From the NCBI RefSeq assembly GCF_019444005.1, contig NZ_CP049304.1, forward strand, positions 930,001 through 994,000: a stretch of DNA of 64,000 bases, in the 5' to 3' direction. The translations under genes were made by a program, and so were the position numbers. Below the pieces are notes generated by a model. The model made no database searches. It was not told the origin of the DNA and saw only the letters and a list, made by a program, of their open reading frames with translations. The stretch is from Liquorilactobacillus nagelii DSM 13675. Its GTDB lineage: Bacteria > Bacillota > Bacilli > Lactobacillales > Lactobacillaceae. Shown here in pieces: positions 9,006-17,449 of the stretch. Each line of letters starts with the position of its first letter. Position 1 is the stretch's first letter.

Positions 9006-9812
9006 TTAGCCTTTCTTCGATAAACTCTTTTTTCCCCAATAATGTTTCATTGAGAAAATCATAATAGTTGAAACAAGAATCAAAAACAAAAAATAAATGG
9101 TTGTTAAAACACTACTTGCTTGCCCGTTACTTTGCATCAATCGATACATGTACACCTTTAAAGTTTCAAAATTTCCACCTAATAAGAGATTAGTCAAAAC
9201 ATACTCGCCAAAAGCGCTGGTGAATGTTAATAACATTGAAATAAAAATTCCAACTCGGATATTCGGTACAATGACTTTTAAAAATGCTTCAACTGGACGA
9301 TCTCCTAAAACTAGAGCCTGTTCAAACATTGCGCGAAAATTTCTCGCAATAAAAGCATTGTCCAGTGACTGATAGGTCAATGGTAAACTCAGCAAGGATA
9401 TTGCTAAAATTAAAATTAATAATTTTGGAACTGGAATTGCCGAATAAACTCTGATTAATCCTGTCACTAAGATAATTCCAGGAATTGTAAACGGTAAAAC
9501 CGTTATAAAATGTAACTTAGATTTTATTTTGGGATTATAAACATTTGCATAAAACACCACGGGTAAAAAACAAGCCAACGAAATTAGTGTTGTCAATACA
9601 CCTAATAACAACGAACGCAATAAGGCTGTTCCAAAATCACCATTAGAAACTAACTGCAAATACCATTTAATAGTAATTCCTTCTGGTAAAATCGTTTTTA
9701 CCCAGACCGTAGAAAAGGAATAAATGATAGTTGCAATAATCGGGGCGATTAAATAAATAATTAACACAGTCATAATAAAACGAGCTGCTATTTTTTCCTT
9801 TTTGGAGACCAA
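9006..9812 (-). CDS. ABC importer permease, second subunit (PotC/PhnV-like)
   Basis: 268 residues with six hydrophobic segments. The EAA loop that contacts the ATPase is visible (EQALVLGDRPVEAFLKVIVP, about residues 165-184). The start is TTG at 9812, preceded by AAGGATAAG; this ribosome binding site overlaps the stop codon of the upstream permease gene, so the two are translationally coupled. It belongs to the type I importer group that includes the polyamine, iron and 2-aminoethylphosphonate transporters. The pairing with a second permease indicates a heterodimeric channel. Confidence 0.87.
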   Translation of the reverse strand: MVSKKEKIAARFIMTVLIIYLIAPIIATIIYSFSTVWVKTILPEGITIKWYLQLVSNGDFGTALLRSLLLGVLTTLISLACFLPVVFYANVYNPKIKSKLHFITVLPFTIPGIILVTGLIRVYSAIPVPKLLILILAISLLSLPLTYQSLDNAFIARNFRAMFEQALVLGDRPVEAFLKVIVPNIRVGIFISMLLTFTSAFGEYVLTNLLLGGNFETLKVYMYRLMQSNGQASSVLTTIYFLFLILVSTIMIFSMKHYWGKKSLSKKG

Positions 9813-9814
9813 AC

Positions 9815-10633
9815 TTATCCTTCTTTCTGATTTCTAGTTAGGCGATTACCAACCCAAACAATTAATGCCATTACAACTGCGAAAACTGTTGCGAAGGCAC
9901 AAGCCAGTGGAACATTAGCGACTATTTCACCATTTATTAAAGAACCAATCAAAGTTGGAATTGAAACCAAGTTATCACCAACTAAAGCATAAGCCGTTTC
10001 ATAAGTCCCCATTGCATTAGCAAACAACAAAATAAAAACTTGGACAATGTTAGGTAAAACCACGGGCAAAATTACTTTTTGCAAAAAGAAAAATTTACTC
10101 GCTCCTAAAACATTCGATACCTCAAGCCATTCGTGATTTAAACTAGATAATACTGGAAACAAAAACATAATTCCTAATGGGATTTCAAAAAATGTATACG
10201 CAAATGTCATTCCGGTAATAGAATAGATGCTTGCTCCAACATGCCAACCTATTGCAGTGGAAATAGCTTTCCAGACACCCGCGTTACCAAATAAAATTAT
10301 TAATGAAAAAGCCAGTGGAACTCCTGCAAAACTAGAAGACATATTAAATACCGTAAGTAAGATATTCTTTGCACCAGTAGTTAATCTAGTCAAAGACCAG
10401 GCTCCAAAAAGTGCCACTAAAATTGAAAAAAGCGAAGTAACCAATGAAATCTGCAAACTATTAGTAATAGCTTCACGATAGTAACTGTTGGTAAGTATTT
10501 GTTGATAATTTATTAAACTGAAATTTCCTGAAACTGATTGGAAACCAGCTGCAAACATGACACAAACTGGAATGAGCAAAACCAATACAACCAGTATTCC
10601 AAATGGTAAAAAAATTTTTAAACGATTCGACAT
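9815..10633 (-). CDS. ABC importer permease, first subunit (PotB/PhnU-like)
   Basis: 272 residues with about six membrane helices. The EAA-type coupling loop is EVSNVLGASKFFFLQKVILP. An N-terminal helix (IFLPFGILVVLVLLIPVCVMF) leads into an extracytoplasmic region, as usual for the family. It follows the binding-lipoprotein gene by 3 bp and precedes the second permease. It should form the membrane channel together with that protein. Starts at ATG 10633 with a GGAG upstream at long spacing, which suggests translation partly by coupling. Confidence 0.87.
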   Translation of the reverse strand: MSNRLKIFLPFGILVVLVLLIPVCVMFAAGFQSVSGNFSLINYQQILTNSYYREAITNSLQISLVTSLFSILVALFGAWSLTRLTTGAKNILLTVFNMSSSFAGVPLAFSLIILFGNAGVWKAISTAIGWHVGASIYSITGMTFAYTFFEIPLGIMFLFPVLSSLNHEWLEVSNVLGASKFFFLQKVILPVVLPNIVQVFILLFANAMGTYETAYALVGDNLVSIPTLIGSLINGEIVANVPLACAFATVFAVVMALIVWVGNRLTRNQKEG

Positions 10634-10636
10634 TAG

Positions 10637-11722
10637 TTAATTAGCTCCCAGCACTTTTGTTTTCCATTCCTGACCTAGTTTTAAAGTTTCTTGATTCCAT
10701 TTAGTATTATTTTTGACATGATAAACTTTTTTATAGTCACTGGAAGGTAATAATTTGCTTTTTACTGAAGCTGGTAACTTTACGTTTGTCCTAATTGGTC
10801 GCGCATAGCCTTTTGCCAGGTTGATCTGACCTTTATCAGAAAGAATATAAGCTCGCGCTAATTTAGCCGCATATGGATGAGCGGCATTCTTGTTAATTAC
10901 TTCAGTATATCCGCTGCGGATTGTACCATCACTCGGAACAGTAATCTTAAAACGTTTTGAGCCAATCTGATGTGCGTAGTTTAAAGCATTAAAGTCCCAC
11001 ATAACAGCAACTTGAATTTCACCTTTCTGAAGATTTTGAATTGTCGTATCAACCGTTGAAAGCCGATTTTGTTTTTGAATTTTCTCAAAATAATTTAATC
11101 CTGGAGTCAAATTACTCTCGCTGCCTCCATTAGCATATGCTGCTGCTAAAACTGAATATTGTGCTTGGGCCTCGGTTGAGACATCGCCAATTGCAACTTT
11201 ATATTTGCCAGAGGCTAGTTGACTCCACGATTTAGGAGCATCAGATGCCTTAACGTTTTTAGTATCAGTAACAAAAACGATTGAACCGGTATAACCAGCC
11301 GAATAATAACCTTTCTTATCCTTAGCCCAGCTCGGGATGTCTTTCCAGTATTTAGTTTTATATGCTGTCAGCAAATTTTCTTTAACAGCTGTCGGCGCAA
11401 CGTTTAAACCAATATCACCGATATCAGGAGATGAAGAAGTTTTGCCGGCAGATTTAAATTTTTGCAATTCCTGAGCGCTAGACATATCAGTATCAGTATG
11501 TGCAATGCTATATTGACTTTTTAAATCATTCCAAGTTTCTATCCAGTTAGCCCAAGTATCTGGCATACCAACAGAAACAACTTTTCCTTCTTTTTTTGCT
11601 TGTTTTACAATTGTATTCCAGTTATCCGAACTTCCTGAGGCACTATTATTAGCACAACCACCTAGCACTCCCATAACAGCAATCACTGCTACCGTAACCC
11701 AAAACTTCCCACGTTTAACCAT
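10637..11722 (-). CDS. Substrate-binding lipoprotein of ABC importer (family 1)
   Basis: 361 residues from ATG 11722, chosen because AGGAGG precedes it; a longer frame begins at 11773 without such a site. The N-terminus has a basic region, a hydrophobic helix and the lipobox VLGGC (Cys ~23), so the mature protein is anchored to the outside of the membrane. The remainder is a two-lobed extracellular solute-binding protein of the Fe3+/polyamine/aminoethylphosphonate cluster (VAMWDFNALNYAHQ, ARAYILSDKGQINLA). It is first in the operon. A hydrolysable phosphate compound is the best guess for the ligand, from the two phosphatases at the operon end. Confidence 0.88.
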   Translation of the reverse strand: MVKRGKFWVTVAVIAVMGVLGGCANNSASGSSDNWNTIVKQAKKEGKVVSVGMPDTWANWIETWNDLKSQYSIAHTDTDMSSAQELQKFKSAGKTSSSPDIGDIGLNVAPTAVKENLLTAYKTKYWKDIPSWAKDKKGYYSAGYTGSIVFVTDTKNVKASDAPKSWSQLASGKYKVAIGDVSTEAQAQYSVLAAAYANGGSESNLTPGLNYFEKIQKQNRLSTVDTTIQNLQKGEIQVAVMWDFNALNYAHQIGSKRFKITVPSDGTIRSGYTEVINKNAAHPYAAKLARAYILSDKGQINLAKGYARPIRTNVKLPASVKSKLLPSSDYKKVYHVKNNTKWNQETLKLGQEWKTKVLGAN

Positions 11723-11905
11723 TCTACTTCCTCCTAAAATTATCTTTAACACAATTAAATTGTAAGATAACAAAGTAATGAAGTTGTGTAATTGCTGTAA
11801 ATGTTTGGCTGTTTTTGAGTAAAGGATACGTAATGACTATTTTCAAGTTACTCAATAATTATTGTTGCACCCCACCTTGATAATCACTGCTTAATCGTAA
11901 AAAAT

Positions 11906-11951
11906 AAACGAGCTTCAAAACAGAATGTTAATCCGGTTTCGAAGCTCGTTT
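11906..11951. terminator. Strong bidirectional terminator
   Basis: A perfect 11-bp stem, AAACGAGCTTC/GAAGCTCGTTT, with T runs on both outer sides. It lies just after the stop of the sucrose operon on the minus strand (gene end 11983) and ahead of the ABC operon that begins at 11722. Confidence 0.9.
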
Positions 11952-11982
11952 TTTTTTTTCAATGTATCGCAGTTGGAACTAT

Positions 11983-13248
11983 TTATGCTAAGGGTTGTCC
12001 ATTAACATCTTGATCATCTTTTTTAATAATAAAGAAGGCATAAATACCTGCCAACAAAACAATTAAAGAAATAATCAAAAATGTCTTATTATATCCGATC
12101 CTATCATGCAATGCCCCAAATGGTGTAGAAAAAACTATTTGACCAACTTGAGCAGCTATCTGAAAGCCAACCATGTAAAGTGTCGCTGAAACTCGAGTAT
12201 CGAAATGAAGAGTAAAGTAACGAAACATTGCCAGGATAAAAATAGCTGTTTCAGGTGCATGCAATAATTTAATAAACGAAACACCTACTGGATTTGTTAC
12301 TAAACCACAACCTCCAATTCTAATTACCATAATTGCAATTCCAAGCAAGAGCGTTTTCCTAACACCAATTTTTTTCATCAATATCGGAACTAGGCCCATC
12401 ATAATTGATTCCAAAAAGACTTCGATTGAATTTAAAATACCATAAGCTTGTTCTCCAACTGCAGATGTAGAAAAAAACTTTGTGAAGAACTCTGGGAACA
12501 TCTGCTGATCAAATACAGTATAAAATGTCCAGCTAAAAATAATAAAAATAATAATTTTCCAAACGTCCCACATTTTAAAAACGCTCAAAATATCTTTAAT
12601 TGACGGTGTATTCTTTTCATGCATATTCTCTGTTTTGTTTTCAAATTTATGGTTAACCGGATTTTTTTCAGGATTCAAAAATAGTAAAACTAAAAACAAA
12701 ACTACAGCAATTAATGAACCAATCCAAAAAAGTAAATATGGATTTATCGTAAATAGATATCCCGCAATAAGAGCAGCAACTGCGTAACCAAAAGACCCCC
12801 AAGCTCGAGCTTGTCCATATTCAAAGTTAAAACGACGACTCATCCGTTCAATTAGCGCTTCAAACGTTGGTGAAGCTGCCAAAAAAGCTGCTGAAAGATA
12901 TATCGATCCTAATAAAGCACCTGCGAAAAAACTTGCTTTTAACATTGGAACATAAATCCATGTAAAAAAAGGTCCAAGGAAGATTTCAAGTACTGTACAA
13001 AAAATTAATAAATTCTTTTTACGGCCTAATTTATCTTGTAATGTGCCATAAACAAGCATCAAAATTAAAGTAATTGCCGAGTCAAAAGAGTAAATTGTCC
13101 CAACTTGTGAACCAGAAAAACCTAAAGAATTAGTTAACCAAATTTGAAAAAAAGACCACCAAATTCCCCAGGAAACAAAGAACAACAAAATCATAATTGA
13201 ATTATTCAAATAAAACGGATTAGATAGCGCTTTCTTTATTTTGCTCAT
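11983..13248 (-). CDS. Oligosaccharide:H+ symporter of the LacY/CscB family, probable sucrose permease
   Basis: 421 residues with about twelve membrane helices. The N-terminus (NSIMILLFFVSWGIWWSFFQIW) and the first cytoplasmic loop DKLGRKKNLLIF resemble the LacY/CscB/RafB group, which imports disaccharides with protons. Other family-like stretches are ARAWGSFGYAVAA and FGALHDRIGYNKTF. It starts 24 bp after the GH32 gene, with GGAAGAGG before the ATG, and is followed by a strong terminator. Sucrose, or a related fructoside, is the inferred substrate, which the linked hydrolase would split unphosphorylated in the cytoplasm. Confidence 0.88.
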   Translation of the reverse strand: MSKIKKALSNPFYLNNSIMILLFFVSWGIWWSFFQIWLTNSLGFSGSQVGTIYSFDSAITLILMLVYGTLQDKLGRKKNLLIFCTVLEIFLGPFFTWIYVPMLKASFFAGALLGSIYLSAAFLAASPTFEALIERMSRRFNFEYGQARAWGSFGYAVAALIAGYLFTINPYLLFWIGSLIAVVLFLVLLFLNPEKNPVNHKFENKTENMHEKNTPSIKDILSVFKMWDVWKIIIFIIFSWTFYTVFDQQMFPEFFTKFFSTSAVGEQAYGILNSIEVFLESIMMGLVPILMKKIGVRKTLLLGIAIMVIRIGGCGLVTNPVGVSFIKLLHAPETAIFILAMFRYFTLHFDTRVSATLYMVGFQIAAQVGQIVFSTPFGALHDRIGYNKTFLIISLIVLLAGIYAFFIIKKDDQDVNGQPLA

Positions 13249-13272
13249 AAAAACCTCTTCCTTCTCGATTCA

Positions 13273-14688
13273 TTATTTCAGATCATAAATTTGCGAATTA
13301 ACTGTAATTTGTTCATTTGCACAAAGATTAATATTCATTTTTCCTTCATAATAAAATCTTTCAGAAAAAACAACCTCTCCATCATTAATAAAAAATTCAA
13401 CTGAACTTGTATCAATAAATATCCTAATTTTTATTTTTTTGTTTTGAAGTGTTTTACCATAACGATACGGATCTGGACCACTTCGAAACAGAGTTAATAA
13501 ACAGGTCTTCGTATTAAAAGTCAATGACATTTCCTTGTCGTCCGTTGTTTTTAAATATACCTCAAAATAACTACCAAGCCATTCTTCAAAATTCGCTTGT
13601 AAATTTATTTCTAGATGTTTAGTATTTGACAAGTCTAATTTAGTATCAGACACACTTAAAGACTGATCCAGTACCTTTTTCCTTCTGAGCGATTTAGTTT
13701 CGCTAACTGGTAACATATAAATTTTACTATCATGCAAAATTAATTCTCGTGGCAAAGTTAAAGCACCTGCCCAACCATCTCTTTTTTCAGGCATTGAAGC
13801 TTCCCACATATCCATCCAACCAAATAAAATACGTCGACCATCTGGAGCAATAAATGTTTGAGTAGCATAAAAATCATGACCTTTGTCAAGTTCCTCAAAA
13901 GAGCCATGTTTTAATTGGCTGTTGAGATAATTAAATTTTCCAATAAAATAACCTGTCTGATACAAATTCAAGAATCTATTTTTTTGCCTCTCAATACCTT
14001 GAGGTGAGAAAAGTAAGATATCTCTTCCATTCAAACGAAATAGATCTGGACATTCCCACATAAACCCATCGTTTTTAATATTTTTAGCAACAGTAACTAC
14101 TCCATTGTATTGCCAATTTAGTAAATCTTTTGATTTGTATAATAGTATTCGACCTAATTTCTCACTATTTTGACTTCCAACAATCAAATAATAAATGCCA
14201 TCATGTTCCCATACCTTAGGATCGCGAAAATGCTGAGTGTTATCACTTGGGGGATTTGAAATAACAGGATTCTTTTCATATTTTTTGAAATGTATTCCAT
14301 CTTCACTAATTGCAATATTTTGATTTTGCCAAAAATTATCTTGATCATTTTTATCGTAGTAGTGATGACCAGTGTAAATTAGAAATAATTTATTGTCCTT
14401 TACAATTGCACTGCCAGAAAAGCAACCATCCTCATCTTCAATATCTCCTGGAACTAACGCAACTGGCAAATTTTCCCAATGTAATAAGTCTTTGCTACGC
14501 GCGTGTCCCCAATGCATAGGACCCCAAGATGAATCATAGGGATAATATTGATAGAAAACATGATAAAATCCCTTAAAATAAGCAAGACCATTTGGATCAT
14601 TCATCCAGCCTGATGGTGCAGAAAAATGGTACTTTAATCGATACCTATGATTAGTAACTGGAATCACCTTAAACTGATTTACTTCCAT
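13273..14688 (-). CDS. Beta-fructofuranosidase (sucrose hydrolase), GH32
   Basis: 471 residues without a signal peptide, so cytoplasmic. GH32 landmarks: GWMNDPNG with the nucleophile Asp31; HWGHARSKDLLHW; DGCFSGSA; FRDPKVW (transition-state Asp); and MWECPDLF, in which Glu is the acid/base. A C-terminal beta-sandwich follows. The enzyme cleaves terminal beta-D-fructofuranosyl residues from sucrose or sucrose-6-phosphate. The partner is a proton symporter rather than a PTS, so free sucrose is the expected substrate. First gene of the operon; GAGGAG lies before the ATG. Expression should be controlled by the LacI regulator encoded upstream and by CcpA. Confidence 0.93.
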   Translation of the reverse strand: MEVNQFKVIPVTNHRYRLKYHFSAPSGWMNDPNGLAYFKGFYHVFYQYYPYDSSWGPMHWGHARSKDLLHWENLPVALVPGDIEDEDGCFSGSAIVKDNKLFLIYTGHHYYDKNDQDNFWQNQNIAISEDGIHFKKYEKNPVISNPPSDNTQHFRDPKVWEHDGIYYLIVGSQNSEKLGRILLYKSKDLLNWQYNGVVTVAKNIKNDGFMWECPDLFRLNGRDILLFSPQGIERQKNRFLNLYQTGYFIGKFNYLNSQLKHGSFEELDKGHDFYATQTFIAPDGRRILFGWMDMWEASMPEKRDGWAGALTLPRELILHDSKIYMLPVSETKSLRRKKVLDQSLSVSDTKLDLSNTKHLEINLQANFEEWLGSYFEVYLKTTDDKEMSLTFNTKTCLLTLFRSGPDPYRYGKTLQNKKIKIRIFIDTSSVEFFINDGEVVFSERFYYEGKMNINLCANEQITVNSQIYDLK

Positions 14689-14713
14689 TGTTGATCCTCC
14701 TCACAAAATTTTA

Positions 14714-14794
14714 GTGTCAACCGGTTGACACTCTTAGAAAACGCTTTCTATTTATATTATAATCAAGTATCAGATTGTGTCAACCGGTTATCAT
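14714..14794 (-). promoter_or_regulatory. Sucrose operon promoter with twin operators and cre-like box
   Basis: On the minus strand, TTGACA (14783-14778) and TATAAT (14761-14756) are 16 bp apart. An 18-bp perfect palindrome, GTGTCAACCGGTTGACAC (14714-14731), lies downstream of the promoter. A second copy with one arm degenerate, TGTCAACCGGTTATCA (about 14777-14794), contains the -35. The symmetric TAGAAAACGCTTTCTA (14735-14750) between them matches the cre core. Two operators about 63 bp centre to centre (six helical turns) would suit a looped LacI-type repressor. The upstream operator is also close to the regulator gene, so autoregulation is likely. Confidence 0.78.
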
Positions 14795-14801
14795 AAATAA
14801 G

Positions 14802-15779
14802 TCAAACTGAACGTCCATGCCAAACTCTAACAGGCAAGACTTGTTCACATATTATATTTTCACCGGAAATTCTTTGCAATAGAGTATGTACTGCCGCCTC
14901 CGCCATTGCTGAAATTGGTTGTTCGATAGTGGTTAATTTGGGTAACAATAGTCTTGTAGAATGGGCACTATCATATCCAATAATTTTTAAATCAGCTGGA
15001 ACCTCGATCCCTAGTTCCTCAGCGGTTTGCCAAACCATTGCAGCATCAATATCATTTGTTGCAAAGACTCCATCCATTGTAGGGAACTTTTGAAACATCT
15101 TTTCAATGGATCGTTTCTTTTTTTCAATACTCCAGCTGAAATTTATTAAAAAGGTTCGCGGTTCCAAACCGTGTGCTTTCATAACATCTTTATAAGCTTG
15201 ACGTCTCTTATGGGCTGGTGTCTGTAGACTTAAGGGCCCATCTGTGATCACAATAAACTTTGCTCCTCTTTTAATTAATAACTCTGTTGCTAATTTCCCG
15301 CCCTGATAATTATCAGACGAAATAACTGGAATATCCTTGTTTATAATTCGGTCTATTGCAACAATTGGCAAATTTGTATTCATATATTCATCAATATTAT
15401 AATTATGTGCACCAACAATTAATCCATCAACTTGATTTGAAATTAACTCCCTTAAATAAGCTTTTTCTTTTTCGGGATCATTCATCGAGTTGCCGATAAA
15501 AACTTTAAAACCTGCTTTAAATAACCTTGGTTCCAATTCTGCTACTAGTTCACCAAAAAAAGGATTGTCAACTGTTGGAAAAATTAATCCAACTAAATTA
15601 GTTTTTTTTCTAAAAAGCTGTCGTGCTACAGCATTAGGTTGATAGTTTAACTCTTTCATTGCTTTATTAACTTTTTTCTTTGTTTCTTCACTTAGATAGC
15701 CTCGATTGTTTAAAACCCTTGAAACAGTTGTTTTGGAAACTCCAGCTAGCTTAGCTACATCATCTAATTTGATAGTCAA
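14802..15779 (-). CDS. LacI-family repressor of the sucrose operon
   Basis: 325 residues: helix-turn-helix KLDDVAKLAGVSKTTVSRVL (residues 4-23), hinge NYQPNAVARQL and a sugar-sensing domain (LVGLIFPTVDNPFFGELVAE, GVFATNDIDAAMVWQ, IIGYDSAHSTRLLLPKLTTI). It lies upstream of, and in the same orientation as, the GH32 and permease genes, separated from them by the twin-operator promoter. It is therefore the probable ScrR/CscR-type repressor of that operon. The start is TTG 15779, preceded by GGGTG. Effector not determinable; sucrose, fructose or a phosphorylated form are candidates. Confidence 0.88.
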   Translation of the reverse strand: MTIKLDDVAKLAGVSKTTVSRVLNNRGYLSEETKKKVNKAMKELNYQPNAVARQLFRKKTNLVGLIFPTVDNPFFGELVAELEPRLFKAGFKVFIGNSMNDPEKEKAYLRELISNQVDGLIVGAHNYNIDEYMNTNLPIVAIDRIINKDIPVISSDNYQGGKLATELLIKRGAKFIVITDGPLSLQTPAHKRRQAYKDVMKAHGLEPRTFLINFSWSIEKKKRSIEKMFQKFPTMDGVFATNDIDAAMVWQTAEELGIEVPADLKIIGYDSAHSTRLLLPKLTTIEQPISAMAEAAVHTLLQRISGENIICEQVLPVRVWHGRSV

Positions 15780-16161
15780 TTTCTAATTCACCCACTTAGT
15801 TCATTTATAACTGAATTTTCTTTACTTTACAAAAAGAAGCTATCAAAAATTACTATACTGTTTTATCAGAATTGACAAAATTACTATTTAGATTTCCTCA
15901 AACAACAATATAATTCAACTTGATTTATTTCAAAATAAAATACCTCTCCAATAATACTCTACGATCGAAAATTTTTACTATATTCAAAAAACCTAAGCCT
16001 AGAGATTTAATTAATTTTAGAAATATCCTATTTTCTTAAGTAATCATTTGAAAATTAAGTTTAATTTATTGGAAAAATTTTTCTTATCCAATTATATAGT
16101 AGCATAATTCTTATTCATTATTTATACACTTGATTTATTGATTATTAAACTCATTTTCTGG
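15780..16161. other. AT-rich intergenic region, nothing recognised
   Basis: About 380 bases of very AT-rich sequence between the sucrose regulator promoter side and the end of mcrC. I see no convincing gene, RNA or strong hairpin. It separates the sugar locus from the restriction locus and may mark an insertion boundary. Confidence 0.5.
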
Positions 16162-17445
16162 TTAGCCCACTTGATTGAAGTCCAATACCTTTAATTTATT
16201 TTCAATCTCCTTAATTTGGTTTTTAAAATCTGGATAGTCTTTATATTTTTGAGGCACAAAAAATTTGTAGCTAAACATTTCTCCGCCGCCATATAGCTCA
16301 CCAAGCAAATCTAATCCCTGTCTATCTGAATTGTCAGTTGGTTGCAGAAAAATACCTTTGTTCGCTTTCATGATGTGAATATAGGTAGCTAACTGATTAT
16401 AGTCATTTTGCTTATCTATATTTTTTTTGTATTTCGTGTCGATTGGTATACCATGATCTTCGAAGTCAGGATACCGATGTTGTTGATTTTCTATACCTAA
16501 TTTTTGAAAAAGATTTTTAGTTGCCAACCCCTCTTTTCGACCATAATGTTTCCAACCAGTAATTTTACAAATGTACTCTTCCCAAAGCCAAGCTACATCA
16601 ATGATAATTCCATAAACTTGACTTTCATCATCTCCAAATCCGATTTTCTCTTCAGTAAGTATTTGAATACATAATCGCTGTAATTCAGCATACTCTTTAA
16701 AATATCCATATTTCACAGAATTTAAAATATTATTCTGAACAACATTTTCTCTCTCCCTTCGTGAATATGAATTTGTGATTTGATGGATGATCCTAGCATT
16801 TTCTTTAGTAATTTCACTGCCTAAAAGCAAAAAATTGTATTTCAGTTGAATTTTCTCAATCGTATGGCGAATTAATTCTGTAATGTTGTTATCGTAACTA
16901 AATTCACGTGTTCTATAGGCTACTTTACCAACAAAAGGAATGTTATTTTTAATTTGACCAGCAATATCTATTGGGCCTTTAATGTTAGCGTCGTTATATT
17001 TTCGCTGCACATATTCTTTATAAACACCTTTCGCCAGAGCTTTATTTAAATAATAAGGAAATAAAAACACCAATAAATCGTAATAAGACATCTCTTGTGA
17101 CTGATTCAATTGGTTATTTATTACATTATAATTCAAAACCTGCTGTATCATGTAACGTAAAAAGTAATTTTGCTGATCATTTTTACTAAATCTTGAATTA
17201 ATATGGAATTCATCCTGATCATTACTAATAATGCCCACAACATTGCAAGTTCGCGTCTTGCCGTTTTTTTGTTGAAAAATATAGTTATCTCGATCCAAAT
17301 CATCAGAATCTTTTAACTGTTGAGGAAAAACAATAAAATTTTCCTTATCCAAAGTAGCTAGATCTTTGTTTGCCAACTGAGTAACAATTGAATGGGATTC
17401 AAGTCCCTCAATATTTGAATTATCTTCCAACTTAAAAGAACTCAT
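16162..17445 (-). CDS. mcrC: McrC, nuclease subunit of the McrBC modification-dependent restriction system
   Basis: 427 residues with the layout of McrC: an N-terminal half that contacts the McrB ring, and a C-terminal PD-(D/E)xK nuclease. The nuclease motif is visible as PDFEDHGIPIDTKYKK (around residue 330), preceded by VAWLWEEYICKITGWKHYG. McrC is recruited by the GTP-hydrolysing McrB and cuts DNA carrying modified cytosines. It starts 4 bp after mcrB with AGGAGG overlapping the mcrB end, so both are made together. No methyltransferase is encoded nearby, as expected for a type IV system. Confidence 0.9.
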   Translation of the reverse strand: MSSFKLEDNSNIEGLESHSIVTQLANKDLATLDKENFIVFPQQLKDSDDLDRDNYIFQQKNGKTRTCNVVGIISNDQDEFHINSRFSKNDQQNYFLRYMIQQVLNYNVINNQLNQSQEMSYYDLLVFLFPYYLNKALAKGVYKEYVQRKYNDANIKGPIDIAGQIKNNIPFVGKVAYRTREFSYDNNITELIRHTIEKIQLKYNFLLLGSEITKENARIIHQITNSYSRRERENVVQNNILNSVKYGYFKEYAELQRLCIQILTEEKIGFGDDESQVYGIIIDVAWLWEEYICKITGWKHYGRKEGLATKNLFQKLGIENQQHRYPDFEDHGIPIDTKYKKNIDKQNDYNQLATYIHIMKANKGIFLQPTDNSDRQGLDLLGELYGGGEMFSYKFFVPQKYKDYPDFKNQIKEIENKLKVLDFNQVG

Positions 17446-17449
17446 AAAA

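Noticed and set aside
15780..16161. AT-rich gap as a possible replication origin or CRISPR leader
   Set aside because: No repeated boxes, DnaA-like clusters or repeat-spacer pattern could be seen.
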